Assembly (NCBI RefSeq): GCF_003590095.1
Contig: NC_039493.1
Location: 2,356,001-2,420,000, forward strand
Reading direction: 5' to 3'
DNA: 64,000 bases
Source: Trichoplusia ni
Lineage: Eukaryota; Arthropoda; Insecta; Lepidoptera; Noctuidae
The notes beneath the pieces are model-generated. The model saw only the letters and a list, made by a program, of their open reading frames with translations. It was not told the DNA's origin and made no database searches. A program made the translations under genes and the position numbers. Positions 15,001 through 27,355 of the stretch are shown here, piece after piece; the stretch's first letter is position 1, and the number at the start of each line of letters is the position of its first letter.

Positions 15001-15481
15001 TTACTTTGCAAATATGAATACTGGTATTTGTGTATGTTAATTACCCATGAATTTGTAGTACTAGCTATCCAACGGCTTCGTCTTCATAAAGATATCAAAG
15101 ATGCAATTAAACTCAAATAAATGAGAAATTCTTTATTCACTGATACCTGCAATAGGCAAACAACCTTTATATTTTTCCTTAATATACCTGGTAAGAAGAT
15201 TGTTCATAATGGTCAACGAACCCAACCAGTATTGTTCGGAACTCTACAAGGAAAACGCAATTAGAACAATAATACCAGTATATAAGACACCGTTTATTAT
15301 TTGATATTTAAACTATATGTCATTTAATTTACTATTTTTAAATAAAATGCAGATATTATACTGACTATTTTACCGTTGTTGCTACTTTCTTGTTTTATTT
15401 GCCCTGTTCGAAATTCATTTGTGGTCCCTACATTTCCTTCTTTTACCTACTATTTATTACATTAACATTTTGTATTTGACT

Positions 15482-15944
15482 TTAACCCTCATTAAAAACT
15501 ACATGGTTCTCTCCCAATTCTAGTAGTAACAAAACAATATAATGCAAGAGATTACACAACAGAATCAGGGCAACGAAAGTTGTTTAATTACTGTGGTACG
15601 TTGACATTTAGCTAGTCCATGACCTACACCACTATTTACCCTTAGAAGCCTGATTTTTCAAATTAAATTAAAAAAAATATAGGTGTATTCTGTGCAGGAG
15701 CTAGATAATTGGAAAAATAATAAAAAAAATCATAGTATGTATTTCATATACATATTTCGAAAAAAAAAACTGGTATCAATTTTGATACTTCAGGCATTAG
15801 ACTTTTTTTTTTATTTCAATGTAAACGACACTATGCAATAATATTATAAATCAGCCTAACATTTAAAAAAAAAACGAATTACAAGTATACATTCGGTTTG
15901 AAAGTTCGGTATCAAAATTGATACTCGAGGTATTTAAGGGTTAA
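15482..15944. repeat. Possible TTAA-flanked element with palindromic repeats
   Basis: A TTAACCCT block at 15482 and an AGGGTTAA block ending at 15944 face each other, as expected for a piggyBac-like insertion (TTAA target, CCC ends). The inverted match beyond the first five bases is poor. Inside are two 16-bp near-palindromes, GTATCAATTTTGATAC at about 15773 and its reverse complement at about 15910, in related flanking sequence. No transposase frame is present, so this would be a non-autonomous element at best. Confidence 0.3.
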
Positions 15945-17584
15945 TGAAATAAAGACAATAGATCCGATTAGGAACGATTTGTTGAAATTAATGTTAATAA
16001 TATACGAAGTCGTTTAATCACGTTTTTTTTTTGGTATAACGATTGTAAGGGAAAATATTGTCGTTAGTTGAGTTAATTTAAGAGAAATCCATAATTCGTA
16101 TTAAGAAAACCCTCAAATGTGTCATTGCCAAATACTATTATTACTACACTGGATACCGCACAGGTCCGCCTTAACACGTGACACAGGGCGATGGAAAATT
16201 TGAAGCTCTTGGTCAAGAAGACTCTCGAGGCTTGGTTGGTAAAGCAACACCTGCCCGATATTCGATTTTTCGTTTTCAGTTTCTAATTACATAAATAAAA
16301 GCATTTACAAATAAACACCGGTAGATGACAACCCAGTTCTCTTCTATGTTATTGACAATGCACACACAGACCTTCAGGCTGTCAGTAACAACGTGTCAGT
16401 GGTACAATACAGACTGATGCAACGATTGCTCAATCGTATAGGCTGGAGATTGTGCGCCTAGGATTGTGTGTTGGTACCTAGGTTATACATATACCGGTAT
16501 AGAGCTGACGTTTACTTGAACAAAGGGAACTTTTTGTGTTTGGTTGTCATATGATCTGTAATATCTCAATCTATAGCTTGGAGTATGAGTATTTATTAAT
16601 TATGGATTCTTTGCATCGTCTTAATGTTGTTAGGATTCTAAAAAGAGAACTCTACTACAAAAGCTGAGGTCAGGCTATCTGTTATGAACTGCAATAGCTA
16701 AACAGTTATTTTTACAGATGGTTTTTTTATTGGGCGGAATAAAACCACATGTAAAATCCAGGTTCGTTATCAGTTGGTACAGTAAAAAAATTGATAGAAT
16801 TTTGCCCTATTTGTACGAAAGCCTAAGTCGCAAATCCGACTCTAACTTTGCTAGTTTTTATTGCTGTAACTGTATTAAGTATTGGTTGTAGTTTAACTTT
16901 AAGCCATTGAACTTATGAGTTGTACCTTTTTAAATTAATTATTCTTTCTTATATTTGTTCTATGTTCGCAACATAACTCTAGGGGAGATTTTCGCTACAG
17001 AACAATTTAAAAAACGGTTTTATTGCTATTTTATTGTTAATGCACACATACTATACAATTAATACCATGGTATACATACAAAATTTGTATAAAATACAAT
17101 TAATTTAGCATAAAATATGAACAACATAAATATTAAAACGAATTCATTAATTTATGAATCATTATCATACACAAAGCATAAAATATTACTCATAATTTAA
17201 ACCTTTATTAAAATATACATAAAAAATGATATAATGTACGTATAACTATTGTTTTAATTTATAATTTTCGTCATTGCCTTTACCGACTAGGAAACCAAGG
17301 ACAAGTACTGCGGTGTATTTGTGATATACAAACAGACAATTAACATAAAATTATGTTGATATAAACAAGTGCAGATATAATTAACTGATAATATCTTGTA
17401 TTGATTGACATGCCCGACGGGACAGGTGTGAAAAGAATAATAAAATATGTGGTCTATTTGTGTCACTATGGATTTATAATACTCGGTTACACAGAGTGGG
17501 TAGTGACATTATTTTAGTCAGGTGTCACCTACCACTAAGGAGAGGTTTAAGTTTTTTTTTTTATTTTAGTATGTTTGTCGTTAT

Positions 17585-17650
17585 TTGGGGGAGGCCTATG
17601 CCCTGTAATGGACCGTGATAGACGGAGTTGGTTGATGCGTCATCCGTGTG
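17585..17650 (+). repeat. LINE 3'-end-like fragment
   Basis: Contains GGGAGGCCTATGCCCTGTAA, a variant of the block GGGAGGCCTATGTCCAGCAG seen at about 22960 and 58755. In Lepidoptera this block marks the 3' end of an abundant non-LTR retrotransposon family and of SINEs that share its tail. Only the terminal part is kept. Confidence 0.5.
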
Positions 17651-20321
17651 AATGCAATTAGCTTATGAAAAACCTAACTTGCTTGTTTCTATCACAATAT
17701 TTAGTTGCCAGGCCCACAACAACTAGCTCTTAAACCGCTTAGTATGTTTCTTTGATATTAAATGCAATGTAACATTTGACGTATTCTATGGCAAATGTGA
17801 GAAAAAAAACGCAGCACAGATTCTATCCAAATAGTGTCTCTTTATTTTGTTGTATATTGTTTGTTATTCACAAGTTTATTTGTTTTTGAACATGTGACTT
17901 CATTTGCTTCTATTTTTCTCCTTTGTTACCAAAACATTTACTTAACAAACATGTAGGTACTTTTGTATTTGCGTGATCTGTGGATAATTGTTTTGGAGTA
18001 GCCATTACGGTCCAACGGCGTGTCTGCTATTCATGTTTGTAAACATACAGACAAGCGAATGTCTAAATGGGACAGAGCCTGATGAAACAAATGGTAATTT
18101 TGAGGTGAAGGTACGAATATTCGAAATCATTTGTTTACCGCCCTAGATAGTTTACTAATAGTTATGAAAGAGGCACCTACTGGTCCTATGACGTTTTTTT
18201 CATATTGGGGCTATTGTGCGATGACACGTATCGTTTAATTAATTTGCTTCCTAATTTAGTCTAGTCTTTGTTCGTTATTCGAAAGTCTGAATGCGATCGC
18301 ACATAGACTGTATTCTAAAATGTATAAAGCTGACAGATATTGCAAAGTACGACATAAATCGATTTCTTCATAAAAAAGTAATCTGACTCACAAAAATACA
18401 ATTTTCTGAGTTTTAAATTCAGTTTCTTTTCACGATACGTCATTGAAATTTCGAGGGCAGAGTTCGTGTGTTGACCGTTTTTGTACGAGATGAATGTCAT
18501 AGGACAGTTCGTAAAGTCAAGTCGAAGACTAGTTCATCGACTTTAAAGCCTTTTATAATTAAGTATATTTACTTAGGTAGCAGGTTCTTACTTACTAAAA
18601 GCCTACACTTCAATGAACCCCAGTCTTATTAACCCCAGTAACGCGTAAGCCTAGGTGACTTATAGGTTACCCTCGCAAAAAGTCCTTACATCCATAGCAA
18701 ATAGAATTTAAAGAAAAATAAATACGACCCCCCCCCCCTAACAGAGCAACACCTTCCTAATGATGTGGGCTCTGGGGTTGTTTTTTAACGGATTTTAGGA
18801 TGACAGAAGATTAGATAACGTATTTTTTTTGTATTGGTAGGTAATTTATTTTAGAACATTCATTTTCCAGGGCATTCTTTGTATTTGTTATTTGGTAAAA
18901 AAATATTATCATAAAAAATTGCTCAAATTTTATTATCAATCAGTGTAATAGTAGCTTAAAACAATCATGCTTACTCACTAGAGATAAGCCAAACAAAACA
19001 TGTCAACAAATAAATTGATGCTGAGATAACAAGGTTTTTCCACAACTTCAGAGATTACTAGAAAGTGTTATGCAATCATAAAATATATTAAAGAACCTAA
19101 AATAAACATGATACATATAAAAAAAAGATACTGTCAAAGCAAAAGCTAGTTAGATTCTTATTGGATACAAATACCATTTAAACTCATGTATATTATGCTT
19201 ATAAAGCTTGAGTATTTAGATTTTAATTCTGGCAAGTCACCAAAGGCTTATTTTGAGACAAATACCTGATAAGGCAGTATTTTATTGCAAAGAGTTTGGT
19301 AAAAGAACATACTTTATAAATAGATGTAACCAAATTCATTAATTGATATTCATATATTATATATTGAATAGATTGCAAAGCATTATGGTCTTAAAACAAA
19401 ATTTATTAGTACTGACTGAAGAATACAACAAAGGGGCCTCTAAATAGCATAAAATAAGCAACAAGAGAAGTATCTTATGTAAAATTAATTCACTATTCAA
19501 GTGATACATGAATAATTAAGTTACACTGTGTGTAATATTATGTATGCTTATACAATAATACTTTTTAGAAGTATTTATTTATTGTAATGACTGTTTACAA
19601 AACTACATTGTAACATGGAATTCATGTGTTTGCTAAGTTCATTATTTCATTCTTTAGTAACATTTAATTGGATTCTTTGCTCTATGGATAAAATCTATGA
19701 ATCTGTTGATCATAGAATTTTAACCACAAATCTGCATAGATGTGTTTTTATTGTTATGATTTTGTAAGTCTGCTCATGGTAGGTACTCGTTTCATTCATA
19801 AAGCGAAAAATTGGACCTAGAAAAAGCTAAACACTGAAGTGGTGGAATGTTATAAGGGAGTAAGTGAAATATACAATATTAGCATGTATATTTAAGTTTG
19901 AATCAACTTTTTATGCGGAAGGATGTAGCTAGTTGAGACATCACGAGTAATCTAAAGTTTATTGCTACACAAAGCAACAAATTGGACATTTATGGTCCGA
20001 ATGAAACACAATAGTGAGCAGATTGATATCGCGCGGTGCCGATGCACAGGCCGCAGCTATGTGTCGTAACGTAACAAAGAGCGGATCGTATGACGGTGCA
20101 GCGCCGCGCAGTGAAAGTGACTAGCTCCTAACTACACGCACTCCCTACGTTCACGGTCACTAACCAAACCTAACTAAACAATACCTCCACTGCGATCGAT
20201 CTAATCGCGCCACTGATACCATATTATCGCCACCTGATACTGGATCTGACAATAATAACGGTATTCCTTCTGTACGCTGTTTTTTATCGATAAGAAAACG
20301 AACAAGTATGGCATAACTCAC

Positions 20322-20516
20322 CTTGTAATACACATCCATGAGGACGCTGTCCGGTAACCCTGTGAGCACATTTCTATCGCACTTTGATTTTTGCAAGTAG
20401 TTCACTAAATTCGTCAAGCACAGCTCGTACAAATTGTCGGGTATTTTTTTTCCGCGCATAGCCGACGAGTACGCGTCAGCCATTTTGGCGAGATAAATGA
20501 GAATTTCTTGCTCCAT
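20322..20516 (-). CDS. First coding exon of an unrecognised gene, possibly a cullin-RING substrate receptor
   Basis: The exon encodes 65 residues from an ATG at 20514-20516 and ends in frame at the donor AAG/GTGAGT, so reading on to the stop near 20160 is probably intronic. The protein begins with an acidic, helix-like stretch. Residues 28-41 (N-L-Y-E-L-C-L-T-N-L-V..) fit the elongin BC-box pattern, a leucine followed four residues later by cysteine. A leucine-proline pair follows at residues 54-55. This layout occurs at the N-terminus of ZYG11/ZER1-type leucine-rich-repeat receptors of cullin-2 ligases, but the match is to a loose pattern and no gene name is claimed. No further exon was found inside the window to the left. 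An E-box (CACGTG) lies about 60 bp upstream of the start. Confidence 0.5.
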
Positions 20517-20546
20517 TTTGCTAGCCGATTTGACACTAGTAAGCAC

Positions 20547-22073
20547 TGACAGCTGCTCCGTTTCGCACGAACTTCACGTGTTAAGCTTGATTCTTATTGG
20601 TTGATTTTTAGCTTATTTTTCTAGCTTACTTTAAACGCGTTATGATTGGTCAGAATATTTCTGAAGTCAGCTCATAAAACATTTGTTTTCTTTGTTTAAC
20701 GTGAACAAAAAATCCAACGAGAAAAGACAAAAAGTACGACTTATGAAAGAGATGGCTAGTTTCTCATTTATACATTGTCGTAACAGCTGATAGAGTGGAC
20801 GAAACATTTCAAGCATTTTTATTTTGCACTTTACCATCTTTGCGCATGGCGTGGAACCTGACTATTAGTTGATTGTTTAGCGAATTTAGTAATGGTATTT
20901 ATTAATTTTATATTTAAGTGACAATGATTACTAAATTTCTAAGTTAAGTGTTTTCAATTCTGCCATTTTTTATTACCGTAACCTTCCCTGGACTTCCACG
21001 AATATTTCAAGACAAAAATAAGCCCAATCGGTTCAGCCGTTCTTGAGTTTTAGCGAGACTAACGAAAAGCAATTCATTATTATTCTTTTTATTATCCATA
21101 AGAAAAATCGTTTCTTTTGAAAAAAAAAAAAAAATGAAATGGCCGTTGGCTGCTTCTGCTTTTTTCTTTCTTCAGTATATTGTCAAGCGTCTTACTATGC
21201 CAGTAATGTCCATAATTAAGTATCGGTATACTTCTAATCGTTATATTATTTAACAGCTAAACGACCACTCGCGCTCGCTATTCCGGCTGCATTAACTTCA
21301 CCATTCGGAGCATTCTTACCTATATAAGCTTCGAGATTGACAAAGGTATGTTAGCTCTCGGGTGAAGAAACCGTATTATAAAATAAAACAACTTTTTGTT
21401 TATATATTGGAACAATTTAATTGAAAGAATAACTAAATATAACTAACGTAAAACAAAACATCACCATGACTCAACTAAACTATTTTAAAGCTGTCTACAG
21501 CATAAATGCTTCTTCTTGTTACTCCATACATTTGCATGCACAATCGCTAAGTTTTCCAAATATTTTAAACAATTGCAGCATATTATTGTTTATTTTCAGT
21601 AAAATCAATAGCAGGAATTTAATAACTGTAACACAGGTTTCTTCTGACTTATACCTTAAATTCAAAGAGAATTCATTCACGAGTTTCTTTTCGCTTTTTA
21701 CTGTTTACTTTTAAAAATCATAGTTTCTTCAATCGTACGAGAAACAATTCCTTAATAAGTTACAATATTATTGTAATTAAGCTTTGTACTTCAGACAAAT
21801 ATGTAATAATCTTAGTCGACTAGGAACAAAAATATTAACATTCAACAAGATTCAATAAAGAAGCGAAAGTCGTGAAGAAACTCCTTGTTAAATTTTCAAC
21901 AATTATACTATTTTCTTTTAAATTTTCTATGTTTACTGACCGCATAAATAAACGCAGCACAATTTTAAGTTCACGTCTTTGTGTCTCTGTCACAGTATTC
22001 AGCGTTTTCAGTGACAAATAGATTTGAGAACATAAAATTGTGTTTCGTTTGAGTATGTGGGGTTCTTTCCATT
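20547..22073. other. Intergenic region between two minus-strand genes
   Basis: Contains the presumed promoter of the gene starting at 20516 and a repeat remnant at 20975-21090. The rest is AT-rich sequence without credible coding potential. Frames at 21466-21714 and 21835-22017 are low-complexity and lack gene features. Confidence 0.5.
20975..21090 (+). repeat. Repeat remnant with retrotransposon-like tail
   Basis: The run CCAATCGGTTCAGCCGTTCT and its surroundings match the tail of common lepidopteran repeats, where similar wording appears at about 29940-29960 and, inverted, near 51840. It is short and diverged. Confidence 0.45.
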
Positions 22074-22079
22074 TTTATT
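22074..22079 (-). terminator. Poly(A) signal of C1QBP
   Basis: AATAAA on the minus strand, 64 bp past the C1QBP stop codon, at the expected distance for a short 3' UTR. Confidence 0.7.
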
Positions 22080-22142
22080 TGGACAAACATTTTTTTGATG
22101 GTAACAAGTAACAATTCGGTTCCTGAGATTGCCGGACGGGGC

Positions 22143-25100
22143 CTACTTCTTGCCGATTGTGAACTGGGAGACAGATTCGAGGAGGTTGATGTAGGCGGAG
22201 TGCTCGTAAGCGGTGCTGAAGTCCGATAACTTTTGTACGAAGTCGTTGCTGACGCCTTTCTCTTCGAGCAGGTTCATCAGCAGGTCGTACAAGTACTGGA
22301 ATAGATGAACTTGTTTTTAATTTTGTATCAAGATACGTAAATTTTTTTTTTATAACTTCACTTTGTAAACATATTTTATGTACAAGACAGATATTATACA
22401 CTAAAATAAACCTAAACTTATTAATACAGAATTTTAAAGTTATGTTAACCTATCAAGTTACATTATCTTAAAATATTTAGTTACTTGATCTCATTTTATG
22501 TAACACAAATTAAATAATAATACATGTCTAAATATACAAAAAATTGCAAATCACGATAAAATTATATCTCAAAATCATATAGAAAGACAGGGATAAGCAT
22601 TACAAACAAACAAGAGCTGTAGCAAAGTCACTTAGACTTTTTTCCTCATCTTATTACAGTAATATTTATAAAAATGTAGCATCTCAATGAATATCTCACA
22701 CATACTATGCGAGATCAACTTCATATCAACGCATACAATATCCCCCGATTTTGGCACCTGACAACTACTTGTGATATAGTATCAAGTGTGGCATAGAAAT
22801 GGGGTTGGGTCAGCCCGGGTTCGAACCTCGGACGGCACGTGACGTCATACACCATGTACAACAGCGATGGACTACGGTGACATAGAAATAGGAAGTGAAT
22901 TTTAGCTTGGGTATCTTAAAATTCCCGAAGACAGGGCGCTATGGCGCACATTGTGGGAGGCCTATGTCCAGCAGTGGCCTACTAAAGGCTGATGATGATG
23001 ATGATCTTAAAATACATAAATATCGTAGATTTACATTTTGTTAAAAATGGGCATGAGTTCCACATAGGTTATTAGGTTATATAAGAAAAAAAAAAGAGGC
23101 TTTCTATGATTCGTATATAACATTCGAAAGAAAGTAGGAAAATATTATCTTGCTCAAATGCTTCACCAACAAACCGAAATCGCAAGCTATCATCACCATG
23201 TTACTTAATATCTGGATCACATCGATTTACAGGTACACAATAAATTACAACAATTTTCTTTCATATACATACCCCGTCAAGCACGTCGCCGGCAACGGCG
23301 TACACCTTGTCATTCCAGTCTCCTTTGTAGATTGTCAGCTCATCAATACCGAAGATGTCGTCTGTAACAAGAGGATAAGATTAGTCAACCAAGTTGTACC
23401 AAACACGTATTGATGATTGACACTGGTAGGATATGTAAAGCACGTGATAGCAGGGCCGAAACAAGGCAAGTATCAATGACTTTTAGAGTTATTTAGTAAA
23501 TAATAAACGTAAACGAAGTATATGTGTAGTATTGTGTAGTCACTTGTTTCTCAAACTGTACCGATTATCTGAGGCCGAAACCGTGATCTGGAATGAAATG
23601 TAGCTGTATTGTTCCATACACACTGGCATGTGGCTCAGTGGTATTCTACTTGACAGCGTTAATGTACCCCATACGCGGCACCCGAACATGCCATTGAATG
23701 GCTACGGCGAGCGTGGCAAATGTATGGGGATGGGAACTAAGCACTGACTAAGGACTAAACAAAATCATACAATCATACATCAACATTCATAATTTTTGCC
23801 GACTGTATATGTAAACCTTGTGTCTAAAAAGTTGTTTAGTTTTGCCAGTAAATGACAGCAATGAGTTGGTTTGGTTTATTTCGGGCTTAGGAAAAAACCA
23901 GTCAAACGTAGCAAACCAAGGCACATTTACGTTTACGAGATAAATTAAGAACATTTTGAAGAGTTAAGTTTAAAACATACAGTAGTAATAGCAGTATACA
24001 GATGGTCCAAGACTGAAGTGCCTGTAAGTAGGTACTCAAAGACGTCATTGGTAATGACGACCCTTAGCAATGAGGATGCGATCAAGCAGAATTAATATAA
24101 ATCAGTGTAATACTGACTGTACTCATCGGATCCCGCAGTGGGTGGCTCCTGCAGGTAGGAGCAGGTGAAGCCGAGCGTGGTGTCGCCGCGCACGAGGTCC
24201 ACCTCGAACTGCGGCCGCGAGCGCATCTCCGCGAACTCCTGCTTCTCCGGCTGGCTCTCACCCTCCAGCTCGTCGGAGTCCACTGTGTGGTTCACGTTGA
24301 AGGTGATCCTGATGCTGTAAATATAAAGGAGTTTTTTTTTATAACGTCCGGTTGCGTTCACGACAAAAAGTGCCAGAATAAAATTGTTTTAGTAGGTATA
24401 ATGATTGTAGCTGTATTGTTCCATACACACTGGCATGATGCGCAGTGGTATTCTACTTGACAGCATTACTGTACCCCCCACTTGGCACCCGAGCCTGCTA
24501 AGAGGAAGCAAGACGAGCGTGGCAATTGTGAGGGGAAGTCTACATGGTCGACTCTTGTTACAGGTGCATAATATTGTGGAATGAAAGTCAAATAGCTATG
24601 TCAGTTAGATAAAAAAGATACGGGATTTATCATTCTACATTCTCATGATATCTATCTAGTTCAGACAAAATCGCGATTCTACCGTGTCAACGTAATTTGT
24701 CGCGATGCAAAAATTACCTCAAGTTGCATTTATTTCATATGTTTTTGATATTGAGTATAGGTGTCACTTTTTCTGATTTTGTTACTGTGGCATTTATTTG
24801 AATTATAAGTCAAAGGAATTTGCATGGGCCAATTAATTATGGCATAACTTAGAAGAGATAGCACACTCGTCCAGCAGTAGACAACAATAGACTGAATAGA
24901 TTGAAGGTATAAATGATTCTGTAGTGAACTTACGTCTCATCTTTTAGTTCCTTGGTGAGGACAACCTCAGCACCATCCCCGGCGATCACGAATCCCAGCA
25001 GCTCTTTAGGCAGCACCTTCACCTTCTGTGCCTTGCGCTCTGCTACTATCTCCTCAGTCAGGAATTCTACTAGCTCCCTCTCGCCTATAATGTTTAGAGT

Positions 25101-26768
25101 AAATACATTATTATTGAGAAATGTGAAAGTTTTTTTCTACTGGGATTATACTGAGTTAGTATTAACTACTCTAGCAAAACTTACAATACTTTAAATAACA
25201 TACTAAGTTTTTGTCTACTTTACATCTTTGATTGCTGATAAAATAATGGTACACCTTAAAAAATATTTTTGTTTTATTTTTACAGTGGAATAAGATAATA
25301 ATAATATCTATAATTTCTAATCAAACAGATTTCTGTTCAAAGTAATATCAGTAAGAATACTTTAATGCTGTTATCTAACTCTTCTACCACAAGATGATGC
25401 AACATTACTCAACACTAAACATAAACATTATCATTTCCAACAATGATTTGAAACTGTGTTTATGAATTATTGTGATATATTATCATCAGACATCAGGTAT
25501 TTTTTTTGGAATGTAGTTTTTCATTTGTTCATTATTAGTGGAAGTCAATGGAAGCCTAAAATGGAGTTTTATTTGAATGTCCCATGTTTTTATGCAGAGA
25601 TAAGACACAGGTCTGTATCCCTGGATGTGAGCATGGGGTTACTCTCCCCTGCATCTGGCGCCAAGCCACCCTGGGTAGGTGGCATGGTGTGGCAACTGTG
25701 CAGGGGATCAATTTCGTATTAGGTTTACAGAGATATTGTGCACAAACATTGTGAAATGCAGAAATTGTTAACAGTAATTAAAATTTGGTCTTCTTTAGGT
25801 TATTATAAGTTATTTAAAATTATCTTTTATTATTTATTACATTACATTATTGGTCTAAATAGAGCTACATTTATACTTTATGAATGTATTGAATCTATTG
25901 TAGGCACAGTTTAATCCTTTGACACATTGCACAACCTGTGGAGGAGTTAACTCACTAGTAGCATAGTTTACATAAATAGATGTTATTTGCTAGGATATTA
26001 AGTGTTATATGATTCCAAAGTTAACGGACCTTGTGGTCTATTTGAATGATTAGGACAATAATGACCAACAACTATACAAAACAGTTTTGTATGGATAAAA
26101 ATTGATTGAAGAGGCCATTGACCAGCATTGGGATATACATACAGGCTGAAATATACATGAAAATTATGACCATGTGATAAGTAATTTTCTACTGAAATAT
26201 TAGATAATACAATTAAACATGACCAACTAAATTAACTGAAAGCATAGGAAGACAAAATTAAATACTAAATACTTTTACTTTAGTGAGCAATAAGTGATAT
26301 AAACTTACCTTCGTTGGAGGGAAAGGAAGGGATATAAGGACTCACCAAGAGGTTTAGGTTTCATGGATTGGTCGACGACCTCCGGCTCTGCAGAAAATAA
26401 TTGGTTAAAAGCGAGGTACATCCGGATTTTAAGCCGGGATAAGTGTCTTAGTAACAGTTGATCCGGCATGATCTTCGCGGGTGGTGTAACCTAACCTCAA
26501 AATAGTTTTGCCGAAAATAAATTATCTTACCTTTAGTGTGCATGGCCTTAAGACCGCAGCCACAGCCGCATGTGTTGGAGTGGTTGTGCAGGAGCGTGGA
26601 GGAAGCTGATATCCCATCTAACCTCTTTGAGCAGCTCATGTGCCATATTCCCCTGGTGAAATCACGTTTTACAGGTGATTGGGTGAGCGACACTAATGCA
26701 CCTGTTAGGCTTGTGTTCTTGACGTAGCTCGTAACTACCCTCTGCGCAGTTTTTACTAAACCATTCAT
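22143..26768 (-). CDS. C1QBP: Mitochondrial p32 / C1q-binding protein (MAM33 family)
   Basis: Six coding exons join in frame to 289 residues: 26531-26768, 26346-26387, 24934-25084, 24118-24314, 23273-23361 and 22143-22295. Introns are GT-AG. Family knowledge: p32 is an acidic doughnut-shaped trimer of the mitochondrial matrix that supports mitochondrial translation and ribosome assembly. The N-terminus is basic with few acidic residues, as in a presequence. It is followed by the family's cysteine-glycine motif with Cys67, Cys69 and Cys71 just before the mature part. The body carries the acidic stretch, the sheet segment around FEVDLVRGDTTLGFTC and the C-terminal helix LYDLLMNLLEEKGV followed by YEHSAYINLLE, all characteristic. 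Length is close to the human protein (282). It shares a head-to-head promoter with ZCCHC4. Confidence 0.95.
22790..23012 (+). repeat. SINE/LINE-tail insertion in last C1QBP intron
   Basis: Contains a box-B-like GGGTTCGAACCTC at about 22817, then a 3' end with GGGAGGCCTATGTCCAGCAG and a (GAT)n tail ending near 23005. This is the typical end of a lepidopteran non-LTR family. It is inserted in sense with the plus strand, antisense to C1QBP. Confidence 0.6.
23601..23732 (+). repeat. Dispersed repeat, family C, copy 1 (C1QBP intron)
   Basis: Begins TAGCTGTATTGTTCCATACA and is nearly identical over its first 60 bases to 24408-24540, less so afterwards. Both sit in adjacent C1QBP introns in the same orientation. 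Confidence 0.75.
24408..24540 (+). repeat. Dispersed repeat, family C, copy 2 (C1QBP intron)
   Basis: Second copy of the block at 23601-23732. It shares the same start, the same middle (GTGGTATTCTACTTGACAGC) and a diverged end with GTGGCAATTGTGAGGGG. Confidence 0.75.
25610..25712 (+). repeat. Dispersed repeat, family C, diverged copy 3
   Basis: Shares only the right half with the other two copies: CTGGCGCCAAGCC compares with TTGGCACCCGAGCC, and GTGGCAACTGTGCAGGGG with GTGGCAATTGTGAGGGG. It lies in the second C1QBP intron. Confidence 0.4.
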
Positions 26769-27355
26769 TTTTAAGAGAATTATATTAAGCAGTGTCTTGA
26801 AAAATTTTCGAAAATTGTCAGAAGATACAATAGAACGCCGCTGATTTGATCTGGTTTCACAAAGTTGCCAGCAGTCTATTTCTCTTCTCTTTTATCGATG
26901 ACAATAACCGGACAAGGAAAATAATTAAAAACCGAATGATACTAATTTTATAAAATGAAAAATATTTATTGATTTAATTAATTAAAGAATATATTTTGTA
27001 AAACCTCCATTACTTAAGGTAGTTATAATTTCTAAATGTAGGACAATATGTTTTTTTTCTTAAAATTTGAAAGGTATATTTAATTTTAATTGTTAAAATT
27101 GAAGCAGATTATGCAATATTTTTGTAAACATTTCTCACAGATGACTATTCCTAAAAAGCTAAAAAACAAGTCTTTATTGCCAATAAACTAAAAAAAAACC
27201 GACAATCAACAATATTGTATTTTGGAGTATGTCACTTGTCAGATCCGATCGTAGAGTAAACGTCACTTTCACATGTGATTTGTTGCGTTGTGCGGTTTAT
27301 AGTTCACACATTGCAACTTACTTTACTTTCAATTCCTGTTTAAAAGTTGTCCAAA
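26769..27355. promoter_or_regulatory. Head-to-head promoter region of C1QBP and ZCCHC4
   Basis: 587 bp separate the two start codons on opposite strands, so both promoters must lie here. A TATCGATG block at about 26893 resembles the DRE element TATCGATA of insect housekeeping promoters. No TATA box is placed convincingly. Actual transcription starts cannot be read from the sequence. Confidence 0.55.

Larger units (their letters stand above)
1..20316. other. Gene-poor AT-rich region with repeat remnants
   Basis: No convincing protein-coding exon is visible on either strand over about 20 kb. Open frames here are short, many lack a real ATG, and none has recognisable domain patterns with matching splice sites. 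The stretch contains scattered repeat remnants, listed separately. It also has local CpG-rich patches at about 5925-5990, 14640-14770 and 20025-20135 that could be regulatory. Because the first coding exon of a minus-strand gene sits at 20322-20516 and ends in a good splice donor, much of this region may be its first intron, with the remaining exons beyond the left edge. That is an inference; it could equally be intergenic. Confidence 0.5.

Noticed and set aside
18728..18740. Poly(C) run
   Set aside because: Simple sequence with no associated feature.
20160..20546. Unspliced 128-residue reading of the exon at 20.3-20.5 kb
   Set aside because: The frame begins at a GTG, and the part past the donor AAG/GTGAGT shows no protein-like conservation pattern; the spliced reading from the internal ATG is preferred.
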